From positions 50,245 through 114,244 of the forward strand of contig DATMGU010000053.1 of assembly GCA_035555315.1 (NCBI GenBank): 64,000 bases of DNA, given 5' to 3'. The DNA is from DATMGU01 sp035555315. Its GTDB lineage: Bacteria > Pseudomonadota > Alphaproteobacteria > ATCC43930 > CGMCC-115725. The position numbers and the translations under genes are program-made. Under the pieces are notes generated by a model. The model did no database searches. It was not told where the DNA came from and was given only the letters and a program-made list of their open reading frames with translations. Positions 16,078 through 24,477 of the stretch are shown piece by piece (the stretch's first letter is position 1; each line of letters starts with the position of its first letter).

Positions 16078-17442
16078 TCAACGTGCGGGACGGCGATGGG
16101 TGGCGGCGCGATGCGTCGCCGGGAGGCGTGCGCGGCCACCGAGTTTTTCGCGCAGCGTGCCCGGCGCGTAATCGTGCTTATAGACCCCGCGTTCCTGCAG
16201 CACGGGTACCACCAAATCGACGAAATCCTCCAGGCTTTCCGGCGTGACGATCCGGCTGAGATTGAAGCCGTCGATATCCGTTTCCTCGATCCAGGCCTGC
16301 AGATCGTCCGCGACCTCCTCGGCCGAGCCGATCAGCGGCTGGCTCCGGCTGCCGAGGCCCATCTGGCCGATCAGCTTGCGTACCGTCCAAGGCTCCTCGC
16401 TGCCCTTGGTGATCGCCTCCAGGGCCGAGTTGTTGGCGTCGTTCTTTTCATGCCGGATCGGCTCGTCGAGCTCGTAGCGTGAGAAATCGACGCCGGTAGA
16501 GCTGGAATAATGCGCCAGCGAGCCCTCGATGCTGGCGTGGCGGTGGTACTCCTCATACTTCTCCTGTGCCTCCCGGCGGGTCCGACCGACGACCACGGTT
16601 CGGCCGAGAAAGACCATGATATCCGCCGGGTCGCGGCCCTTGGCGGCGGCCCGCCGGCGGATATCGGCGACGGTGGCGCGGGTGCCCGCCTTGCTGGGAT
16701 TGTAGAGGAAGACGCATTCCGCGTGGGTCGCGGCGAAGGCGCGGCCGCGCGTCGAGGCCCCCGCCTGGTAGAGCACCGGCGTGCGCTGGGGTGAGGGTTC
16801 GCAGAGGTGGATGGCGTCCAGCGTGTAGTGTTCGCCCCGATGATGGATCGGGTGGATCTTGTCGGGTTGGGCGAATACCCGGCCGTCCCGGTCGCGCAGC
16901 ACGGCGTCATCCTCCCAGCTGCCTTCCCACAGCTTGTAGACGACGTCCATGTATTCATCGGCGATGTCGTAGCGCCGGTCGTGATCCGGCTGCGCCTCCA
17001 GCCCCATGCCGCGCGCGGCGCTGTCGAGATAGCCGGTGACGATGTTCCAACCGATCCGTCCGCGCGTCAGATGGTCCAGGGTCGACATCCGTCGGGCGAA
17101 GAGATAGGGCGGTTCATAGGTCAGGTTGCAGGTCACGCCGAACCCCAGATGCCGGGTGACCGCCGCCATCGCGGGCACGATCAGCAGCGGGTCGTTGACC
17201 GGGATCTGCACCGCGTGGGTGATCGAGGCGCTGGCCCCGCCCTGATAGACGTCGTAGACGCCGACGATATCCGCCAGGAAGATGCCGTCCAGCTTGCCGC
17301 GTTCCGCGATGCGCGCCAGGTTCTGCCAGTATTCCAAGGTGTTGTAATCGGGCGACCGGTCGCGCGGATGCGTCCACATGCCATGCTGGATATGGCCGAC
17401 GCAGTTCATGTCGAAGGCGTTGAGGCGGATCTCTTTGGTCAT
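16078..17442 (-). CDS. FMN-dependent monooxygenase of the nitrilotriacetate/DszA (NtaA/SnaA) family
   Basis: A 454-residue LLM-class monooxygenase of the large NtaA/SnaA/DszA branch. Signatures: LNAFDMNCVGHIQHGMWTHP at the N-terminus, KLDGIFLADIVGVYDVYQGG, HLGFGVTCNLTYEPPYLFAR, GRIGWNIVTGYLDSAARGMG, and HVGEHY-like HHRGEHYTLD. The C-terminal DGFNLSRIVTPESLEDFVDL is also typical. Relatives oxidise nitrilotriacetate, dibenzothiophene sulfone or similar molecules with FMNH2 supplied by a separate reductase. It lies 27 bases downstream of an FMO-like gene in the same direction. The substrate is probably an organosulfur compound given the context. Confidence 0.92.
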   Translation of the reverse strand: MTKEIRLNAFDMNCVGHIQHGMWTHPRDRSPDYNTLEYWQNLARIAERGKLDGIFLADIVGVYDVYQGGASASITHAVQIPVNDPLLIVPAMAAVTRHLGFGVTCNLTYEPPYLFARRMSTLDHLTRGRIGWNIVTGYLDSAARGMGLEAQPDHDRRYDIADEYMDVVYKLWEGSWEDDAVLRDRDGRVFAQPDKIHPIHHRGEHYTLDAIHLCEPSPQRTPVLYQAGASTRGRAFAATHAECVFLYNPSKAGTRATVADIRRRAAAKGRDPADIMVFLGRTVVVGRTRREAQEKYEEYHRHASIEGSLAHYSSSTGVDFSRYELDEPIRHEKNDANNSALEAITKGSEEPWTVRKLIGQMGLGSRSQPLIGSAEEVADDLQAWIEETDIDGFNLSRIVTPESLEDFVDLVVPVLQERGVYKHDYAPGTLREKLGGRARLPATHRAATHRRPAR

Positions 17443-17469
17443 CGCTGCATCCTGCCGGCGTGGAGAGGT

Positions 17470-18957
17470 TCAAGGCGCGTCCGCGTCGGTCCATTCATCG
17501 CCCAGCAATTCCGGCGTCGCGAAGGCTTCGAGGGCCGCGAAATGCTGGTCGCGGTCCTCGACGAACAGGGCGCGGACGATGCCGCGCGCCAGGCGGTCGG
17601 CGCCCTCGCTGACCGCCGGGATGTCGCCGGACAACCTGCCATGGCTCAGGCTCGCCGGATAGTTGAAGCAATGGATACGCGCCAGGACGGGGCAGGCGCC
17701 CGGGGTCTTTTCCTGGAACGCGTAATCCGGTCCGAGATCGGGCGAGCCGGCGAGTTCGCCATTCTCCAGCCCCTCGGGCGGGCTGAAGCGATCGGACCAG
17801 AAGCGGATATGGTCCGCGACCGAAGCCAGTTCCGGGCGCGACGCGAGATCGGTGCGGAAGCCGGTGGCGAAGATCATGAAGTCCAGCAGGTAGTCGCCCT
17901 TCGGCGTCGTCACGCGCACCGCATCGCCGTCCGGGACGATGTCGAGAACCGGGCTGCCCAGATGGAAGCGTCCGGCGGGGTGGCGGGAAACGCGCAGCGT
18001 GCTGTCGCGCGGCGGCGGCGTCTGGGTCGACAGCGAATAGTCGAGAAAGCGCCATTTCCAGTCATCCGACAGGCCCTGGAAGCCATGCACCAGACCGGGG
18101 CTGCCGATGCCGGTCAGCTTGTTGATGCGCGGGATATCGGTGCGCCGGATGAACATGTCGAGGCTGGCCGCCCCCGCCTCGAGCGCCGTGGCGGCGTTAT
18201 CCATCGCCGAGGCGCCGGCACCGACCACGCCGACGCGTTTGCCGCGCAAGCCCGCGAAATCGATATCATCGGCGGAATGCGCCCAAAACCGCCGGTCGAG
18301 CCGCCGCGCGAACGCCGGCACAGAGCTGCCGCCCAGGCCGTCGCGGCCGGTCGCCAGCACCAGCCGTCGCGTCAAGACGGTCTGCCTTACGCCGGCCTGG
18401 TCGATATCGACGGCGACGATGTCCCGGCCATGGTCCCGCAGCGCGGTGACGATGGTGTCGTTCCGGACCGGCAGGTCGAGCACCCGCCGGTACCAGATCA
18501 GGTACTCCATCCATTGGATGCGCGGGATCTTGCCCAGCGCTTCCCAGGCGGTCCCCCCGAATTGCGCCTCGTACCAGGCGCGGAAGGTAAGGGCGGGCAT
18601 GGAGAGGGCAGGGCCGGTGAGCTGCTTGGGCGACCGCAGCGTCTCCATGCGCGCGAAACTCGCCCAGGGGCCCTCAAGCCCCGCCGGGGCGCGGTCGTAG
18701 AGCACGATATTATCGACGCCCAGGCGCTTCAGGGCCGCCGCCGCGGTCAATCCGCACATGCCGGCACCGATGATGACCGCGTCGCGTACCCGGCTCCCGT
18801 CCACCCAGCGCGCCGGCACCCAGGGCTTCGCCGGCAACTCAAGCCACCGAAAATCCTGTTTCAACCGCGCTTCGAGGGCGGGCAAGCCGATCGGAACGTC
18901 CCGTCCGGCCTCGGGCTGATGAGGCTGTGAGGTCGGTTGTAACGCTGTATCGGGCAC
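17470..18957 (-). CDS. FAD/NAD(P)-dependent flavin monooxygenase (FMO-like)
   Basis: A 495-residue flavoprotein. The FAD-binding Rossmann motif is AVIIGAGMCGLTAAAALKRL near residue 60, and the NADPH-binding motif is RVGVVGAGASAMDNAATALE near residue 245. LDFMIFATGFRTDLASRPEL is the ATGF region of FMO/BVMO-type enzymes. It probably oxygenates a sulfur- or nitrogen-containing substrate. It is the first gene of a leftward pair with the NtaA-type monooxygenase, and is divergent from the CMD-domain pair at 19102-20192, with about 145 bases between the two start codons for both promoters. Confidence 0.88.
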   Translation of the reverse strand: MPDTALQPTSQPHQPEAGRDVPIGLPALEARLKQDFRWLELPAKPWVPARWVDGSRVRDAVIIGAGMCGLTAAAALKRLGVDNIVLYDRAPAGLEGPWASFARMETLRSPKQLTGPALSMPALTFRAWYEAQFGGTAWEALGKIPRIQWMEYLIWYRRVLDLPVRNDTIVTALRDHGRDIVAVDIDQAGVRQTVLTRRLVLATGRDGLGGSSVPAFARRLDRRFWAHSADDIDFAGLRGKRVGVVGAGASAMDNAATALEAGAASLDMFIRRTDIPRINKLTGIGSPGLVHGFQGLSDDWKWRFLDYSLSTQTPPPRDSTLRVSRHPAGRFHLGSPVLDIVPDGDAVRVTTPKGDYLLDFMIFATGFRTDLASRPELASVADHIRFWSDRFSPPEGLENGELAGSPDLGPDYAFQEKTPGACPVLARIHCFNYPASLSHGRLSGDIPAVSEGADRLARGIVRALFVEDRDQHFAALEAFATPELLGDEWTDADAP

Positions 18958-19101
18958 CGGCGAAACTTTCTGAACGGGCGCTATGCGGCGATGGCGGGTT
19001 GGGTTTGCGCCATAATAAGCGCACGGGCCGGTCTGTCGATCCTGCTGGGTTCAGTTCTGTTAGGGTTGGCTTTGTGGGCACGATTGAGGGATGAGGGGAC
19101 C

Positions 19102-19602
19102 ATGGTACCAGACGGCGGCGTGATCGAGGGGATCGTGGGGGTGGCGGAGGGCTCGGCCCTCGCCGATGCCTTGGCCAAGCGGGCGCGGATCATGGCGCTC
19201 AGTCAGGCCAGCTACGGCGCGGTTCTGACGCCGCGCGATCCCGGGGGGCTCAGCCATCCGGAACGAGCCGCCCTGGCGCTGCGCATGGCGCGGCTCAACG
19301 CGGATGACACGCTCGCGGCCCATTATGCCGACCGCCTCGCGGCGCTGGACGGATCGGCGGCCCTGTTGTGGGTGGCGGACCCGGCGAAGGTCGCCGGCCA
19401 TGGCGCGCGTCTGGACGCCATCATCCGGCATGTCGATCTGCTGACCCGCGAACCGCGTGCCGCCACGCGCGGCGATATCGAGGCGCTGAAGCGCGCCGGC
19501 GTCATCGAGGCGGATATCGTGCGTCTCGCCGAACTCGCTGCGTTCCTCAACTATCAGGCCCGCGTCATCGCCGGGTTCCGCCTGTTGAAGAAGGTGCTGT
19601 GA
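19102..19602 (+). CDS. CMD-domain protein, Avi_7170-like
   Basis: A 166-residue helical protein related to carboxymuconolactone decarboxylase/AhpD-fold proteins (SHPERAALALRMARLNADDT, LAELAAFLNYQARVIAGFRL). It contains no cysteine at all, so it cannot carry out AhpD-type disulfide chemistry alone. The ATG at 19102 is preferred because of the GAGGGGA just upstream; longer in-frame sequence reaches 18991. Its stop overlaps the start of the next gene (TGATG). The TIGRFAM pair Avi_7170/Avi_7169 is known to occur together; this gene fits the first member. Confidence 0.8.
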   Translation: MVPDGGVIEGIVGVAEGSALADALAKRARIMALSQASYGAVLTPRDPGGLSHPERAALALRMARLNADDTLAAHYADRLAALDGSAALLWVADPAKVAGHGARLDAIIRHVDLLTREPRAATRGDIEALKRAGVIEADIVRLAELAAFLNYQARVIAGFRLLKKVL

Positions 19603-20192
19603 TGAGCGATGTCATCCACGACTTCACCGTCAAGGTGCCGCGCTGGCGCCCCTATGTGACGCCCGTCGATCTGGCGCGGGCAACGCCGGAGCAGCTCGAC
19701 GCGCTGCAGGTGACGCCGTCGAACACCAAGGTATCGGATTACGTGCTGGTGCTGGCGCATGATCCGGAATCGCTGTCCCATCGCTCGCCGCTGTTCAACG
19801 CCATCATGTATGGGACGGACGGGCTGTCGCGGGCGGAGCGGGAACTGGGCGCCACCGGCGCGTCGATCGTCAATCATTGCGTCTATTGCGCGGCCGTCCA
19901 TGCCGACCGCTTCATCGCGCTCACCAAGCGCGCCGACGTCATCGAGACAATCTTCGAGAATGGCACCGAAGCGGAGATCGAGGAGCATCTACAGGCGATC
20001 TTCGACTTCGCGGTCAAGCTGTCCCGCTCGCCGTCGGAAGCCAGCGCCGAGGACGTGGCGACACTGAAAGCCCTCGGCCTGTCGGATCTGGAGATCGTCG
20101 ATCTGGTGCTGTCCGCGGCGATCTTCGGCTGGGCCAACCGGCTGATGCATACGCTGGGCGAACCGGTGCGGGTGGAGCCGACGCAACGGTAG
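19602..20192 (+). CDS. Alkylhydroperoxidase-domain protein, Avi_7169-like
   Basis: A 196-residue AhpD-fold protein with the redox motif HCVYCAAVHADRFIALTKR (C-x-x-C followed by H, near residue 90) that defines peroxidase-type CMD proteins. The start overlaps the stop of the cysteine-free partner, so the two are coupled and may form a heteromer. In known AhpD proteins the C-x-x-C pair reduces peroxides. Here it may protect against or use peroxide leaking from the nearby flavin monooxygenases, which is inference. Confidence 0.85.
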   Translation: MSDVIHDFTVKVPRWRPYVTPVDLARATPEQLDALQVTPSNTKVSDYVLVLAHDPESLSHRSPLFNAIMYGTDGLSRAERELGATGASIVNHCVYCAAVHADRFIALTKRADVIETIFENGTEAEIEEHLQAIFDFAVKLSRSPSEASAEDVATLKALGLSDLEIVDLVLSAAIFGWANRLMHTLGEPVRVEPTQR

Positions 20193-20224
20193 GGACCGCA
20201 TCCGCCAAGGCTTCCGGCGGCAAT

Positions 20225-20248
20225 AGGATTGCATCCTTTTAATTAGGA
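20225..20248. promoter_or_regulatory. Candidate operator in front of the MarR gene
   Basis: Two short overlapping inverted repeats lie here: AGGAT-TGC-ATCCT (20225-20237) and TCCT-TTTAATT-AGGA (20234-20248), in an AT-rich setting just before the MarR start at 20259. Their placement suits autoregulation. The AGGA at 20245-20248 is also the best ribosome binding site, so a bound repressor would cover both. Confidence 0.4.
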
Positions 20249-20258
20249 CGCTATCTGT

Positions 20259-20789
20259 ATGCCCATGATCGGCATCGACCGCTTGCGTTTCGATCTCACC
20301 AGCATGATGCCGAAGGCTGGACGGCACTGGCGGCGGATTGCGCGGTCCATAGCGGAAGCGCATGGTATTTCCGAGGCTTGCGCCTTGCCGCTGATCGCCG
20401 TCGGCCGTCTCGGCGACGGGGTCCGGCAGATCGTCGTGGCGGATGAGGTCGGGATCGAAGGTCCGTCGCTCGTGCGCATCCTCGATCGGCTTTGCGCGAA
20501 CGGCCTGCTCGATCGCCGGGACGATGCCGTCGACCGGCGTGCCAAGACGCTCTGGCTCACGGCCGAGGGCCGACGGGTGACGATGGAGGCGGAGCAGGAG
20601 CTGGTCGTGCTGCGGGCACGGGTGCTTCGCGATATCAGCGAGCAGGACCTTGAGGTGACGCTGCGAGTCTTGCGCGCCTTTGGCGATCCGCCGGGCCGCG
20701 CGCAGGGCCAGCCGGTAATCAGTCAGCCGGTAATCAGTCAGCCGGCGATCAGTCAGCCGGCGATCAAGAAGGAGGATGAGGTCCCGTGA
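20259..20789 (+). CDS. MarR family transcriptional regulator
   Basis: A 176-residue MarR-type regulator. The winged-helix core is visible: LIAVGRLGDGVRQIVVADEV, then GPSLVRILDRLCANGLLDRR with the wing DDAVDRRAKTLWLTAEGRR. MarR proteins typically repress efflux operons and release DNA on binding phenolic or aromatic ligands, which fits the FUSC efflux system that follows. The last ~25 residues are unusual: four copies of a five-residue unit (QPVIS/QPAIS) encoded by 15-base tandem repeats, ending in a charged tail. Confidence 0.9.
   Translation: MPMIGIDRLRFDLTSMMPKAGRHWRRIARSIAEAHGISEACALPLIAVGRLGDGVRQIVVADEVGIEGPSLVRILDRLCANGLLDRRDDAVDRRAKTLWLTAEGRRVTMEAEQELVVLRARVLRDISEQDLEVTLRVLRAFGDPPGRAQGQPVISQPVISQPAISQPAIKKEDEVP
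20709..20768 (+). repeat. Four 15-bp tandem repeats in the MarR C-terminus
   Basis: Units at 20709-20723, 20724-20738, 20739-20753 and 20754-20768 read CAGCCGGTAATCAGT twice, then CAGCCGGCGATCAGT and CAGCCGGCGATCAAG. The unit length keeps the frame, so copy-number change would lengthen or shorten the protein tail by five residues without disrupting it. Confidence 0.95.
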
Positions 20790-20858
20790 CACCGAGCCTC
20801 TCTCATCGACGCCGAGGCTATGGCGCCTTTGCGAATGATTTGACCAAGGCAGGCTCCC

Positions 20859-22172
20859 GTGCCCGGCGCGCTTAAGGATCTCGTGCGACCGGACGCCATC
20901 ACGATGCCGATTCAGGTGCATCAGGGGGGCGGCGAGCCGGTCCAGACCGAGGACCTGGTTGCCTGGGTGCTCAATGAAGGGCGTGGTCTTTACAATATGG
21001 TCGAGTTGTTCGATCAGTTTTGCTGGCGGCTGGTCGGTAACGGCATGCCGATCTGGCGCGCCACGCTGCATGGCTTCACCCTGCATCCGCAGATGCGGGG
21101 TATCGGTCTCAGGTGGTGGCGCGAGCACAATCAGATCGAGGAATTCGCCGTCAAGCATGGCGGGGAGGACAGCCCGGATTTCACGCAAAGCCCACTCCGC
21201 GCGACGGTCCTCGACGGCGTGCCGGCGCGGTTCCCGTCGGGCCATCCAGGCTGGACCGATGTGCCGCTGCTCAGCCATCTGGGCTCGCTCGGTGCCACGG
21301 ATTATCTGGCGCTTCCCCTGGGTCAGGTGAACGCGCGCTTTATCTCCGCCACCTTCGCGACCGATGCCGCCGGCGGGTTCGATGCCGCGCATCTGGCGGC
21401 GCTGGAGGGGACCACGCCCGCCTTGGGCGCGGTGGTCGAAGGGCTGCTGTTGAAGCGCATGTCGACCAACCTGCTGAATACCTATCTCGGCTGGGAGGTC
21501 GGCCCCCGGGTGCTCTCCGGTGAGATCCTGCGGGGGCAGGGCAGGCGCTTGCGCTCGGTCGTCATGGCGACCGATCTGCGGGGCTTCACCCGGCTGTCCG
21601 ACCAATTGCCGCCCGGCGATGTCATCGAGGCGCTGAACGATTATTTCGAATGCGTATCGAGCGCGGTCCACAGCCATGGTGGCGCCGTGCTGAAGTTCAT
21701 CGGCGATGGCGTGCTGTCGATCTTCCGGGTCGACGGGGACGATGAGGCCGACGCGGCGATCCGCGCGCTGTCCGCCGCCCATGACGCGCTGGCCGGGCTT
21801 GACGATCTGAACCGCAGCCGAGCCTGGGCGGAGCGGCCCGTCCTCAAGGCCGGGATCGGCCTGCATCTCGGCGACGTCATCTACGGCAATGTCGGCTCGC
21901 TGGATCGGCTGGATTTCACGGTGATCGGCCCTGCCGTCAATCTGGCGTTCCGGCTGGAAAGCCTGACCAAGGTTCTCGGGACGCCGTTGCTCACCTCGAA
22001 GATCTTCGCCGACGACGCGCCGGGGCATCTGGTATCGCTCGGCTTTCAATCGGTGCAGGGTCTCGACGAGCCGGTCGAAGTTTTCGGCTGGCCCGGCGCG
22101 CGGTATCCCGAGCGCATCCCGGGGCGGGCGGTTGGAGACCGGCGGATGGATCTAGAGCCGGTGTCGCGGTGA
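20859..22172 (+). CDS. Class III adenylate/guanylate cyclase with N-terminal sensor-like domain
   Basis: A 437-residue protein. The C-terminal third is a class III cyclase catalytic domain with both metal aspartates (VVMATDLRGFTRLSD and VLKFIGDGVLSIF), the substrate-specifying Lys in LKFIGDG and the Asn/Arg pair in FTVIGPAVNLAFRLE. The N-terminal ~200 residues form a conserved-looking domain also present in the cyclase at 42327-43496 (WRATLHGFTLHPQMRG against VRATTHIRTLHPEFRG), so the two are paralogues. No membrane segments are seen. A GTG at 20859 with AAGGCAGG upstream is used; an ATG at 20904 is the alternative. Its stop overlaps the FUSC start. Confidence 0.9.
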   Translation: MPGALKDLVRPDAITMPIQVHQGGGEPVQTEDLVAWVLNEGRGLYNMVELFDQFCWRLVGNGMPIWRATLHGFTLHPQMRGIGLRWWREHNQIEEFAVKHGGEDSPDFTQSPLRATVLDGVPARFPSGHPGWTDVPLLSHLGSLGATDYLALPLGQVNARFISATFATDAAGGFDAAHLAALEGTTPALGAVVEGLLLKRMSTNLLNTYLGWEVGPRVLSGEILRGQGRRLRSVVMATDLRGFTRLSDQLPPGDVIEALNDYFECVSSAVHSHGGAVLKFIGDGVLSIFRVDGDDEADAAIRALSAAHDALAGLDDLNRSRAWAERPVLKAGIGLHLGDVIYGNVGSLDRLDFTVIGPAVNLAFRLESLTKVLGTPLLTSKIFADDAPGHLVSLGFQSVQGLDEPVEVFGWPGARYPERIPGRAVGDRRMDLEPVSR

Positions 22173-24265
22173 TGCTGGCCACCATGGGTGCGGCGGCGGT
22201 CCCGTGGTGGCGCCGGCTACCAACCCTCGGCCTATCGGCGTTCCCCGCGAAGTCCTGGTATCACGCGCTCAGCACCACCCTGGCCGCGGTGTTGGCGCTC
22301 TATGTCGCCTTCGAGCTGGAGCTGGACAGCCCCGGTTCGGCGGCGACGACCGTGTTGATCGTGTCTAGTCCGCTGCCCGGGATGGTGTTGTCCAAAAGCG
22401 TCTGGCGCTTGGTCGGAACCTGCGTCGGCACCGTGGTTTCGGTCCTGCTGATCGCCTGGTTCGCGCAGAGCCCGGTGGCCTTTCTGCTGGCGCTCGCCCT
22501 ATGGCTCGGTCTCTGCACCTTTGCGTCGGCGCTGCTGCGGTATTTCAGGGCCTATGCCGCCGTGCTGGCCGGCTACACGCTCAGCATCGTGGCGCTGCCC
22601 GCGGCCGAGCATCCGGAACAGATCTTCGATCTGGCGAGCAATCGCATCGCCGTGGTCATGGTCGGGATCCTGTGTACCGCCGTGGTCAAGAGCCTGTTCG
22701 TCCTCCAGGTCGGTCCCTTGCGGCTGCGCCCGGCGCTCGAAGGCGCCTTGACGGCGACCCTGGGGTTCGCCGCTCAAGCGCTTGATCTCCATCCGGAGAT
22801 GCCGCGGCGGCGGCGGGCGGTCGCCGAGCGGCTGACCGCGCTGGATCCGCTGATCGTCGCCGCCGCCAATGAATCCGCCGAGACGGCGCAGCAGACCCAG
22901 GCGGTCCGGTTGTTCGTCTCGGTGCTGGTCAGCATCGTCACGCACGCATCGAGCGTCCGAGACGAATTGGCGACGCTGCCGAAGGAGGGCGTGGTCGCCA
23001 GCACGGTAACGCCGCTGCGCGACATGGTGCGTGACCTGCTGTGCCGCGTCGAGAGCATCGCGCATTTCGTCGACGCCGATACCGGCCGATCGATCGCCGA
23101 GGCGCGCCGGACCGCGGCGGGGATGTCGGCCGGTCTGACCCTGGCGATCGCCCCGGAGGTCCTCGATGCGATCGGGCTCGCCACGCGCCTGGAAGATCTC
23201 CTGGAACAGCTGGAAATGGCGCGCGAGCATCTCGTGGCGATCGAGCAGGGGCGCTCCGGCCGGGCGTTGACGCCGGTCTCCTATCATCGCGATGCGCGCG
23301 AGGCCGCGATCGTCGGCGCGCGTGCCGCCATCGCCGCCGTGCTCGCCGGCGGCTTCTGGATCGCCACCGCCTGGTCGTCCGGCGCGTTGATGCTGGCGGC
23401 GTTGCTGCCGGCCTGCGCGCTGCTCGGCACGACGGAACGGCCGGACCTGGCAAGCCTCGGCTTCGCCCGGGGCATGGCGCTGGCCAGCATCTGCGCGTTC
23501 TTCTGCGTCTTCTTTCTGCTGGCGAGGGTCGACGGGTTTCCGCTGATGGCGCTGACGATCGCGCCCTTTCTCATCATCGCCTGCCTGTTCTCGACGATGC
23601 CCAAACACGCCGGATCGTCGACCGCCTTCCTGATCTTCTTCTCGGTGTTTCTCGGGCTGCGCAATCCGATGCAGTACGACATGGCCGCGTTTCTCAATAC
23701 CGTGTTCGCGATGCAGCTGGGCACGGTCTTCGCGGTCATCGCCTTCCTGGTGCTATGGCCGGTCAATCCGGTACGCGGCGTGCGGCGGCTGATCGGCCGG
23801 TTGCGGGCCGATCTGGTGGCACTCGCCGCGACGGGGCCGATACCGGCGGCATCGGTCTGGGAGAGCATGATGCACGACCGGCTCGCGCGGCTCAGCACGC
23901 GGCTCGCGACCTCGCCCGATCGGGCCGCGATGGTCGAGGGCGGCATCGCGGCGATCCATATCGGCCGCGAACTGGTCCGCGCCCGCCGCTTGCTCGGCGG
24001 CCTCACCCTGCCGCCGGTGACGGCACGGACCGTCGAAACCGCGCTGCGCGCGCTCCGCGGTCCCGCGGTCCGGTTCGACGTGGCCGCCCATGCGGCCCAT
24101 GTCGCCGCTCTTCGTCTCCTGGAGACGGCCGAACTCGACGTCATGGCGGCGGATCATGCCGGGTTGCTGCGGCTGGCGGCGGCGTTTCACGAGATCGCCC
24201 GATTGTTGACCCGCCATCTCGGCTTCTTCACCGGCATGCCGGCGATGGAGCCGATCGCGGCATGA
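22172..24265 (+). CDS. FUSC family efflux protein (AaeB-like)
   Basis: A 697-residue inner-membrane protein with two groups of transmembrane helices (about residues 20-165 and 375-535) separated and followed by cytosolic helical regions, the layout of FUSC/AaeB proteins that export p-hydroxybenzoic acid or drugs. Visible segments include SAFPAKSWYHALSTTLAAVL and GLRNPMQYDMAAFLNTVFAM, both typical. The ATG overlaps the cyclase stop. The next genes encode DUF1656, an HlyD adaptor and an outer-membrane factor, which together make a tripartite pump. Confidence 0.9.
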   Translation: MLATMGAAAVPWWRRLPTLGLSAFPAKSWYHALSTTLAAVLALYVAFELELDSPGSAATTVLIVSSPLPGMVLSKSVWRLVGTCVGTVVSVLLIAWFAQSPVAFLLALALWLGLCTFASALLRYFRAYAAVLAGYTLSIVALPAAEHPEQIFDLASNRIAVVMVGILCTAVVKSLFVLQVGPLRLRPALEGALTATLGFAAQALDLHPEMPRRRRAVAERLTALDPLIVAAANESAETAQQTQAVRLFVSVLVSIVTHASSVRDELATLPKEGVVASTVTPLRDMVRDLLCRVESIAHFVDADTGRSIAEARRTAAGMSAGLTLAIAPEVLDAIGLATRLEDLLEQLEMAREHLVAIEQGRSGRALTPVSYHRDAREAAIVGARAAIAAVLAGGFWIATAWSSGALMLAALLPACALLGTTERPDLASLGFARGMALASICAFFCVFFLLARVDGFPLMALTIAPFLIIACLFSTMPKHAGSSTAFLIFFSVFLGLRNPMQYDMAAFLNTVFAMQLGTVFAVIAFLVLWPVNPVRGVRRLIGRLRADLVALAATGPIPAASVWESMMHDRLARLSTRLATSPDRAAMVEGGIAAIHIGRELVRARRLLGGLTLPPVTARTVETALRALRGPAVRFDVAAHAAHVAALRLLETAELDVMAADHAGLLRLAAAFHEIARLLTRHLGFFTGMPAMEPIAA

Positions 24266-24453
24266 TCGCCGAGTTGGATATCGGCGGCATCTACGTCGCA
24301 CCGATCGTGCTGTATGCGCTCGTCGCGGCGCTGATCTTTTTCGGGCTGCGCCTCGTGTTGGCGTGGCTCGGCTTTTGGCGGACGGTCTGGCATCCGGCCT
24401 TGTTCGAGACCGCGCTCTACCTGTCTATCCTGTCGCTCTTGGTCCTTCTCTAG
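24262..24453 (+). CDS. DUF1656 small membrane protein (AaeX-like)
   Basis: A 63-residue protein with two hydrophobic helices (IVLYALVAALIFFGLRLVLA and TALYLSILSLLVLL). The N-terminal MIAELDIGGIYVAPIV and the FWRTVWHPALFETALY stretch are typical of DUF1656, which accompanies AaeB/HlyD-type pumps. Its ATG overlaps the FUSC stop by 4 bases (ATGA). Confidence 0.92.
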   Translation: MIAELDIGGIYVAPIVLYALVAALIFFGLRLVLAWLGFWRTVWHPALFETALYLSILSLLVLL

Positions 24454-24477
24454 GGCCTGTTCGGAAGAAGCTCCCTC

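Noticed and set aside
16807..18930. 707-codon rightward frame opposite the NtaA-like and FMO-like genes
   Set aside because: Antisense shadow; both leftward genes have clear flavoprotein motifs.
19989..22049. 686-codon leftward frame opposite the Avi_7169-like, MarR and cyclase genes
   Set aside because: Antisense shadow of three genes with recognised domains.
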